Source of the DNA: XYD12-FULL-36-8 sp041739035
GTDB lineage: Bacteria; Bacteroidota; Ignavibacteria; Ignavibacteriales; Ignavibacteriaceae
NCBI GenBank assembly: GCA_041739035.1
Contig: JBGSOQ010000446.1
Span: 1 to 6,266 of the forward strand
DNA length: 6,266 nt
Direction of reading: 5' to 3'
In this document: positions 1 through 4,616 of the stretch, piece by piece
Layout: each line of letters begins with the position of its first letter
Numbering within the stretch: the stretch's first letter is position 1
The notes under the pieces: model-generated
Told to the model about the DNA's origin: nothing
What the model saw: only the letters and a program-made list of their open reading frames with translations
The model's database searches: none
Translations under genes and position numbers: made by a program

Positions 1-549
1 GCAACACAAAAACAAGTTCATGGGGATAATGTTACGTTTATTGATGAAGGAAGAGACTGCGGTGAAAGTGATGCAATGATAACTGACAAACCAAATTTGG
101 GATTAGCAATAAGCAGCGCAGATTGTCCGGCAATTTTTTTGTTTGATGTACGGAATAAGGTAATCGGTGCTGTTCATTCTGGGTGGCGGGGAACAGAAAA
201 GAAAATTCTATCAAAAGTGCTGGCAAGGCTTGTGCAAGATTTCAAATCTGAACCAAATAATATTGTCGCTTACATTGCACCATCAATAAGCGCAAACAAC
301 TATGAGGTTGGTGAAGAGGTGGCTAGCTTATTTGACGCTAGATATTCACTCAAAAAAAATCTTAAGTATCTATTAGATCTTCAGCGAATAAATCGAGATT
401 TAATGCTTAATTTTGGCTTGCTCAAAAAAAATATTCAAATTTCCTCTTTATGTTCTTATGAAATGAAAGATCTCTTACATTCATACCGAAGAGATGGTAT
501 TAATTCAGGAAGGGCATTTGGGGTGATTGCGATAAAAGAAAAATCATGA
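1..549 (+). CDS. pgeF: PgeF/YfiH laccase-domain protein (5' end missing)
   Basis: The reading frame is open from base 1 and ends at TGA 547-549, giving the last 182 residues of a protein usually about 240-260 long, so roughly 60-80 N-terminal residues lie outside the window. The family signatures are clear. QVHG (H7 of the visible part), SADC (C42) and AVHSGWRG (H59) supply the two His and one Cys metal ligands. APSISANNYEVGEEV and a C-terminal SYRRDGINSGRAFGVI block follow. The ATG at 76 is internal, because the QVHG ligand lies before it. Family knowledge: E. coli YfiH/PgeF prevents incorporation of wrong amino acids at position 1 of the peptidoglycan stem peptide, and relatives (YlmD, human FAMIN/LACC1) have purine nucleoside phosphorylase and adenosine deaminase activity. 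The protein is probably cytoplasmic. Which activity dominates here cannot be told from sequence. Its stop overlaps the next gene's start by 4 nt, suggesting coupled translation. Confidence 0.93.
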   Translation, partial: ATQKQVHGDNVTFIDEGRDCGESDAMITDKPNLGLAISSADCPAIFLFDVRNKVIGAVHSGWRGTEKKILSKVLARLVQDFKSEPNNIVAYIAPSISANNYEVGEEVASLFDARYSLKKNLKYLLDLQRINRDLMLNFGLLKKNIQISSLCSYEMKDLLHSYRRDGINSGRAFGVIAIKEKS

Positions 550-1463
550 AAGATGAAAAGCTAAAAATATTAATCATTTTCAGTTTAATCTGTTTTGCTT
601 GGGGCTCAACATGGGGTGCAATAAGATTGGGGCTTGAATCGCTTACTCCATTCATATCTGTCGGATTAAGATTCACTCTTGCGTCAATTCTAGTTTTAAT
701 TGTTATGAAATTTAAGAGACTTCAAATTCAGACTGATAAAATTTCATTAAGATTATATTTTATTATGGGTTTCGGTTCCTTTGTTGTTCCTTTTGCTCTT
801 GTTTATTGGGCCGAACAGTTTGTTCCATCAGGTTTATCAGCGGTGCTTTTTGCGGTATATCCATTTTTTGTAGTTCTTTTTTCTTATTTAGCTATCCCCT
901 CGGAAGTAATTGGATTTAATAAAATCTTTGGGATCGTTTTTGCTTTTTCAGGAATAGTCACCATTTTTTATGATGGTTTGAATATAAACATCGCATCCTA
1001 CGTTTGGGGTATGTCAGCCATAATTTTAAGCGCAATTATGCAGGCTGGAATTGCCGTAACATTGAAAAAACATGGTTATCATCTCCATCCATTGTCAATG
1101 AATTTTATCCCTTTGATAATTGCTGGCATTTCGCTTGTAATTATTGGAGCATTAGTTGAAGATACTTCAAGATTAATTTTTGATTCCAAAGCTATTTTCT
1201 CTATAGTTTATCTCGCCGCATTTGGCACTGTATTGACTTTCACGTCTTATTACTGGCTTCTGAAGCGTGTAAGTGTAGTATTGCTTTCTTTAGTAGCTTT
1301 CATCACTCCAATTGTGGCCTTAATAATTGGCTGGATACTTTTCGATGAAAAATTATCAAATCGAGTTCTAGTTGGGAGCTTGCTGGTTTTAATTGGAATA
1401 TTGATTGCAAATTTTAGGCGCTTCAAAAAATTATCAGGCCCAAGATTTTTAACTAATAATTAA
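546..1463 (+). CDS. EamA/DMT-family transporter, 10 TM segments
   Basis: This is a 305-residue hydrophobic protein of the drug/metabolite transporter superfamily, at the usual family length. I see about ten membrane segments, near residues 7-28, 35-56, 69-88, 96-117, 126-143, 150-172, 183-203, 216-238, 243-266 and 273-291. They form two EamA repeats of five segments each. Typical motifs are AWGSTWGAIRLGL early in repeat 1, and in repeat 2 the stretch from YYWLLKR (236) through TPIVALIIGWILFDE (254-268). The tail is basic (RRFKK) and probably cytoplasmic. The start ATG at 546 overlaps the pgeF stop as ATGA, and the only ribosome-binding signal is a weak AAAGAAAA stretch. The family exports or imports amino acids, nucleosides and other metabolites across the inner membrane. 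The substrate cannot be assigned. Overlap with pgeF makes co-expression likely, but a shared function is only a guess. Confidence 0.92.
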   Translation: MKDEKLKILIIFSLICFAWGSTWGAIRLGLESLTPFISVGLRFTLASILVLIVMKFKRLQIQTDKISLRLYFIMGFGSFVVPFALVYWAEQFVPSGLSAVLFAVYPFFVVLFSYLAIPSEVIGFNKIFGIVFAFSGIVTIFYDGLNINIASYVWGMSAIILSAIMQAGIAVTLKKHGYHLHPLSMNFIPLIIAGISLVIIGALVEDTSRLIFDSKAIFSIVYLAAFGTVLTFTSYYWLLKRVSVVLLSLVAFITPIVALIIGWILFDEKLSNRVLVGSLLVLIGILIANFRRFKKLSGPRFLTNN

Positions 1464-1496
1464 TAGTTTCGTTTTAAATAAGTTTTTAGGAAAAAA

Positions 1497-1871
1497 ATGA
1501 ATAATATTATCCGAATTAAGAAAGCTACTTTTTATGGTTATCACGGTGTACTTTCAGAAGAACAAAGTGTAGGTGGAAAATTTGAAGCTGATGTTGATAT
1601 TTACACTGATTTTTCGGAAGCTGCAAAGAAAGATAGTCTTAAACAAACAATTGATTACGATGCTGTATACAAATTCATTTATAAAATGGCGCTCGAACAA
1701 AAGTATTATTTGATAGAAGCCTTGGCATCTAGAATTGCCGATGAATTACTAAAGAACTTTCAAAGAATAGAAAAAGTTAATGTTAGAGTCAGAAAAAATA
1801 ATCCTCCTTTAGGTGGTGTTGTAGATTGTGTTGAAGTTGAAGTTGAGAAAAGCAGATCTGAATTATCATAA
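1497..1871 (+). CDS. folB: Dihydroneopterin aldolase FolB
   Basis: This 124-residue protein is the normal length for FolB, which splits 7,8-dihydroneopterin to 6-hydroxymethyl-7,8-dihydropterin and glycolaldehyde in folate synthesis. The family blocks are FYGYHGVLSEEQ (12-23), TIDYDAVY (51-58), LIEALA (72-77) and VRVRKNNPPLGG (96-107). From memory of the S. aureus enzyme, E22, Y54, E74 and K100 are the conserved active-site residues, and all four occur here at the same numbers. The enzyme is expected to be a cytoplasmic octamer of the tunnelling (T-fold) type. The start ATG is preceded by an AGGA ribosome-binding site (1488-1491) 5 nt upstream, one of the better such sites in the window. It lies 33 nt after the transporter gene and 10 nt before folK, whose product acts on the FolB product, so the two are surely an operon pair. 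Confidence 0.96.
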   Translation: MNNIIRIKKATFYGYHGVLSEEQSVGGKFEADVDIYTDFSEAAKKDSLKQTIDYDAVYKFIYKMALEQKYYLIEALASRIADELLKNFQRIEKVNVRVRKNNPPLGGVVDCVEVEVEKSRSELS

Positions 1872-1881
1872 TTCACTAACT

Positions 1882-2397
1882 ATGAATGATAAAGGCTTGA
1901 AAAACACTGCTTACATTGCTCTCGGGTCCAATAAAGGTGATAGGATAAATTATTTGAGAGAAGCTATTGCTAATATCAGTCACAATCCGAAAATAAATTT
2001 GAAGAATTCCTCTTCAGTGTATGAAACGAAACCATTTGGAAAAAACGATCAATCAAATTATTTAAATGCTGTTATCAAAATTAATACTTCATATGGAATA
2101 CTCAAACTATTTGATTATCTTAAAAAACTTGAAATTGAATTAGGTAGAAAACAAACTAAAAGATGGGAACCAAGAGAAATAGATTTGGATCTTCTTTTCT
2201 TTAATGATAGAATTTTTAAGAGCTTAAATTTGACCGTGCCGCATTACGGAATTCGGGATAGAGATTTTGTTTTAGTTCCATTAAAAGAAATTGCGCCGTT
2301 GTTTTTTCACCCTGCATTAAAGAAAAAAATTATTGATATTTGTAAGGAAGATATCTCCAGGCATATAATCAGAAAAACCAGATTTAGAATTAATTGA
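1882..2397 (+). CDS. folK: 6-hydroxymethyl-dihydropterin pyrophosphokinase FolK (HPPK)
   Basis: FolK transfers pyrophosphate from ATP to 6-hydroxymethyl-7,8-dihydropterin, the FolB product, making the substrate of dihydropteroate synthase (FolP, not in this window). The 171-residue protein is near the family length of about 160. Visible blocks are AYIALGSNKGDR (10-21), SSVYETKPFG (44-53), NYLNAV (59-64), RWEPREIDLDLLFF (94-107) and VPHYGIRDRDFVLVPLKEIAP (119-139). D101 and D103 match the two magnesium-binding aspartates of E. coli HPPK (D95, D97), and H121 and R127 match H115 and R121. The frame is open back to an ATG at 1828, but that start would overlap folB by 44 nt and add 18 residues absent from the family. 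The ATG at 1882, 8 residues before the YIALGSN strand, fits better even though it has no clear Shine-Dalgarno site. Confidence 0.95.
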   Translation: MNDKGLKNTAYIALGSNKGDRINYLREAIANISHNPKINLKNSSSVYETKPFGKNDQSNYLNAVIKINTSYGILKLFDYLKKLEIELGRKQTKRWEPREIDLDLLFFNDRIFKSLNLTVPHYGIRDRDFVLVPLKEIAPLFFHPALKKKIIDICKEDISRHIIRKTRFRIN

Positions 2398-2402
2398 AAA
2401 TT

Positions 2403-2409
2403 AGGAAAG
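2403..2409 (+). promoter_or_regulatory. Ribosome binding site that supports a TTG start
   Basis: AGGAAAG lies 4 nt before TTG 2414-2416. No ATG or GTG exists in this frame between the upstream stop (TAG 2402-2404) and the P-loop of the kinase, so this site and the TTG are the best explanation for initiation. Confidence 0.7.
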
Positions 2410-2413
2410 TACA

Positions 2414-3073
2414 TTGGACGAAAATTCTGGAATAAAATATATCGCAATAGAAGGAGTAATTGGAGTAGGGAAGACTTCTTTAGCGAAAAAAATAAAGGAC
2501 AAGCTAAACGCACAGCTAATTGTTGAGCAGTTTGAAGTTAATCCTTTTCTCGAAAATTTCTATTCGGACAGAAAACGTTATGCGTTTCAAACTCAGATGT
2601 TTTTTCTTGTTAACAGGTTTAAGCAGCAGCAGGAGCTTAATCAAGAAAATTTATTTACCGAGCATCTTGTTTGTGATTATCTATTCGAAAAAGATCGAAT
2701 ATTTGCATATCTGAACCTGAGCGGTGAAGAGCTTAAACTTTACGAATCTCTTTTTCCGCTGCTCGCTCGCAGCTTAAGAAAACCTGATCTTGTTGTCTAT
2801 TTACAATCCGCTGTAGATCGGCTGATGTACAATATAAAAAAACGAGGTAGAAGAATTGAAAGGAACATTACACGTAGTTATATTGAAGAATTGAGCGATG
2901 CATATAATCACTTCTTTTTTCGCTATAACACCACTCCTTTGCTGATAGTTAATTCGACTGATATTGACTTTGTGAACAGTGAAGACGACTTCGAAGAACT
3001 ATTTCGCCAGATTTGCCGTGAGGATAGAGCCCTGGTTGAGTATTTCAAGCCAGAAACAAAGAGGTTACCATGA
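2414..3073 (+). CDS. Deoxynucleoside kinase (deoxyadenosine/deoxyguanosine kinase family)
   Basis: This 219-residue kinase phosphorylates deoxynucleosides to their 5'-monophosphates using ATP, a cytoplasmic salvage step. The start is TTG. An ATP-binding P-loop GVIGVGKTS spans residues 14-22, right after the first beta strand. It is followed by NPFLENFY (43-50), QMFFLVNRFKQQQ (61-73), a CDYLFEKDRIFA block (87-98) holding the substrate-site acidic and basic residues, a KPDLVVYL strand (123-130), an arginine-rich LID RGRRIERN (144-151), and AYNHFFFRY (163-171). These match the dNK/dGK family, close to the type found next to folK in Bacteroidota and relatives. In some of those genomes folK and the kinase are one fused gene (from memory). 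Here they are separate, in different frames and 16 nt apart. The exact substrate (dA, dG or dC) cannot be read off. The stop overlaps the next start by 4 nt. Confidence 0.92.
   Translation: MDENSGIKYIAIEGVIGVGKTSLAKKIKDKLNAQLIVEQFEVNPFLENFYSDRKRYAFQTQMFFLVNRFKQQQELNQENLFTEHLVCDYLFEKDRIFAYLNLSGEELKLYESLFPLLARSLRKPDLVVYLQSAVDRLMYNIKKRGRRIERNITRSYIEELSDAYNHFFFRYNTTPLLIVNSTDIDFVNSEDDFEELFRQICREDRALVEYFKPETKRLP
3058..3064 (+). promoter_or_regulatory. Ribosome binding site inside the kinase gene end
   Basis: AAAGAGG lies within the last codons of the kinase gene. It is 5 nt before ATG 3070 and 8 nt before a second in-frame ATG at 3073. Both spacings are usable, so the small protein may begin at either methionine. 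Confidence 0.55.
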
Positions 3074-3279
3074 TGTTAAGATTATTGATTTACGCAATAC
3101 TATTTTACATAGTGTGGAAATTTATTAAAGCATTTATGAGATATTTAAGCTCATCACAGAAAGGTAATCCCGATATAAAAGGTGGGAAAGAGAGTCAGTC
3201 GAAGTACAAGAATATTGAGGATGCCAAGTACACCGAAATTAAGGATGAAGATAAGGGAAAAGAAAAAGATAAAGATTAA
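3070..3279 (+). CDS. Small membrane-anchored protein with charged tail (DUF4834-like)
   Basis: This is a 69-residue protein. Residues 3-19 form one hydrophobic segment (LRLLIYAILFYIVWKFI), followed by basic residues (K18, K23 region, R24) and then a polar tail very rich in Lys, Asp and Glu that ends in KEKDKD. The shape, the FYIVWKFIK segment and the NIEDAKYTEIKDED patch (48-61) recall short Bacteroidota proteins of the DUF4834 type, but this is recognition by pattern and not a search. It is probably anchored in the inner membrane with the charged tail in the cytoplasm (positive-inside rule). No function is known to me. The start overlaps the kinase stop (ATGA), so translation is likely coupled. 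That overlap plus the good ribosome-binding site make it a real gene despite its size. Its last codons lie in an AAAGAT hexamer repeat. Confidence 0.8.
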   Translation: MMLRLLIYAILFYIVWKFIKAFMRYLSSSQKGNPDIKGGKESQSKYKNIEDAKYTEIKDEDKGKEKDKD

Positions 3280-3288
3280 GATAAAGAA
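3265..3288 (+). repeat. Degenerate AAAGAT hexamer repeat spanning a stop codon
   Basis: There are four consecutive 6-nt units: AAAGAT, AAAGAT, TAAGAT, AAAGAA. The first two encode the terminal KDKD of the small membrane protein. The third differs by one base (A to T) and supplies its TAA stop at 3277-3279. It may simply reflect a Lys/Asp-rich tail plus purine-rich leader sequence. Confidence 0.6.
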
Positions 3289-3298
3289 CATTTGTTGA

Positions 3299-4390
3299 AT
3301 GTCTGCTAAGAAAATTTACTCCAATCTTATTCATACTTTTCTAAAAAAGTTTCTGGCCCTAAAAGAAACCCCAATTACCGAACTCCCCAATCCCAAGAAT
3401 TTTTTAATTGTAAGACAGCATAATCAGCTTGGTGATTTGCTTGCCGGTGTTTCACTTTTAAGAGCGATGAAAGAAAAATATCCGGAAAGTAAAATCACTT
3501 TCATTGTCAGTCCGATGAATTATCCGGGTTTAGTTAAGAATCAATTTATTGACGAACTTTTTGTATTTGATAAAAAAAAACTGTTTCTGCCTTCATATCT
3601 TTTGAAGCTTAGAAGAATCCTAGGAAAACGATACGATGTGGGGATTGTCCCGGTGATTGTGTCCATTTCATTTACCAGTAACTTGCTTTGCAGGTTATCA
3701 AATTGTGGAATAAGAATCGGACCAAGAAGCTTAGATGGAAGACTTAATGAAAGCGCATATCTTTTTGATAAACTGGTTGATATTGATTGGCAGCGTTTTC
3801 CCGATTCTAATGTTGCAGATAGAATTTTGGATATTGTTCGTCCATTTGGGATAGATACGAATAACTTTCGTTCTGAAATTACTTTTGACAATACGGATAT
3901 CGAATCGGCAGATAAATTTTTGGCAGCCATGAATGTTAATTCTCAAGATATCCTAATTGGTTTTCATTGCGGAGCGGGAAAGAAGCAAAACCGTTGGTCA
4001 CTTTTAAAGTATGTTGAATTAATAAATCTGCTTGCCCAAGAATATAACGCTAAAATGTATTTAACGGGCAGTAACTCGGATGAAGAAGAAATAAGTTACG
4101 TACTGAAACATGTTCCATTTGGACTGGGTTTATTTATCAACAAATCAATTCCCGAAGTTGCAGCTCTCGTCTCCAAATCAACTCTTTTTATCTTAAATGA
4201 CACAGGAATCATGCATGTCGCAGGAACAACGAACACCCCACAAATTTCTATCTTTGGTCCAACAAATCCGTTAAACTGGGCACCGATTGGAGCAAACAAA
4301 TTTTATATTCGCAAATCTGATTTGATTGATGATGTTATGCTGGAGGATGTTTATGAGTTGTGCAGAAGCGTCTTAGAAAATAAAAAATGA
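3299..4390 (+). CDS. Glycosyltransferase family 9 (heptosyltransferase-like)
   Basis: This 363-residue protein resembles ADP-heptose:LPS heptosyltransferases (WaaC/WaaF/RfaF group, GT9), which add heptose to the lipopolysaccharide core on the cytoplasmic face of the inner membrane. The N-terminal block RQHNQLGDLLAGVSLLRAMK (39-58) has the family pattern R-x(4)-LGD. D46 lies where WaaC has its catalytic aspartate. The C-terminal sugar-nucleotide half has GAGKKQNRW (225-233), LNDTGIMHVAG (299-309, with D301, G303 and H306) and IFGPTNPLNWAP (318-329), all typical of GT9. Before the first strand sits an extra basic, amphipathic stretch of about 30 residues that may help it bind the membrane. The start ATG has only a weak AAAGAAC signal upstream. 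The true sugar and acceptor are unknown, and many GT9 members in this group act on other envelope glycans. It is likely the last gene of the operon. Confidence 0.9.
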   Translation: MSAKKIYSNLIHTFLKKFLALKETPITELPNPKNFLIVRQHNQLGDLLAGVSLLRAMKEKYPESKITFIVSPMNYPGLVKNQFIDELFVFDKKKLFLPSYLLKLRRILGKRYDVGIVPVIVSISFTSNLLCRLSNCGIRIGPRSLDGRLNESAYLFDKLVDIDWQRFPDSNVADRILDIVRPFGIDTNNFRSEITFDNTDIESADKFLAAMNVNSQDILIGFHCGAGKKQNRWSLLKYVELINLLAQEYNAKMYLTGSNSDEEEISYVLKHVPFGLGLFINKSIPEVAALVSKSTLFILNDTGIMHVAGTTNTPQISIFGPTNPLNWAPIGANKFYIRKSDLIDDVMLEDVYELCRSVLENKK

Positions 4391-4414
4391 TTAGTAAGAG
4401 CATTAATTATTTTT

Positions 4415-4466
4415 AGCGTCTTAGCAGTAAAAATCAATTAAACCGCTAAGTCGCAGAGACGCAAAG
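4415..4466 (+). repeat. Imperfect inverted repeat made of degenerate 8-nt CGC-AAG units
   Basis: The right arm 4443-4466 is three tandem 8-mers, CCGCTAAG TCGCAGAG ACGCAAAG, a pattern close to NCGC(A/T)(A/G)AG. The left arm 4416-4428 read on the other strand is ACTGCTAAGACGC, the same motif inverted. Bases 4416-4428 can pair with 4442-4454 at 11 of 13 positions around a 13-nt loop. No T-tract follows on either strand, so it does not look like an intrinsic terminator. Similar CGCAGAG-type runs are, from memory, scattered between genes in many environmental bacterial genomes. It is probably a small dispersed repeat of unknown role that happens to sit at the end of the operon. Confidence 0.6.
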
Positions 4467-4574
4467 TGAAGTTGACTCAAAAGGAATAAAATAGGTGAGC
4501 AAAATTTAAAGTAATTTATATATCATATTTTTGAATCTTCTTCGCAAAACCTGGCATCTCCACCTCTCAACAAA

Positions 4575-4604
4575 CCGACTTTCTAAGTATATTTGCCATA
4601 TAAT
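4575..4604 (+). promoter_or_regulatory. Candidate lepA promoter
   Basis: Two overlapping possibilities lie before lepA. TATATTTG (4588-4595) fits the Bacteroidota -7 consensus TAnnTTTG exactly, but I see no TTG about 20 nt upstream to serve as the -33 box. TATAAT (4599-4604) is a perfect sigma70-type -10 box, with a poor CCGACT at 4575-4580 as -35 (18-nt gap). It would start transcription only a few bases before the ATG. A lepA promoter is expected here because the gap to the previous gene is 226 nt. Such AT-rich boxes arise easily by chance. Confidence 0.35.
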
Positions 4605-4616
4605 TTATGAGAACGA

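Noticed and set aside
76..549. Treating ATG 76 as the start of pgeF
   Set aside because: The frame is open to base 1 and encodes the conserved QVHG metal-ligand motif before this ATG, so the gene is truncated by the window edge.
1464..1471. TAGTTTCG as a Bacteroidota-type promoter box before folB
   Set aside because: It deviates from TAnnTTTG at one position, has no convincing upstream box, and lies in a 33-nt gap within an apparent operon.
1828..1881. Longer folK start at ATG 1828, adding 18 residues
   Set aside because: It would overlap folB by 44 nt and add residues with no family similarity. ATG 1882 puts the YIALGSN strand at the expected distance from the N-terminus.
3541..3930. 129-residue open frame on the - strand inside the glycosyltransferase gene
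   Set aside because: It is antisense to a gene with clear GT9 motifs. Its Ser/Leu/Lys-rich product matches nothing recognisable and no ribosome-binding signal stands out.
4443..4466. CRISPR array or tRNA fragment in the CGC-AAG repeats
   Set aside because: The units are 8 nt long, degenerate and without spacers, and no cloverleaf or TTCGAATC-like T arm can be formed.
4411..4470. Rho-independent terminator after the glycosyltransferase gene
   Set aside because: The stem is long but has mismatches and a 13-nt loop, and no T-tract follows it on either strand. The T-run lies before the stem on the + strand.
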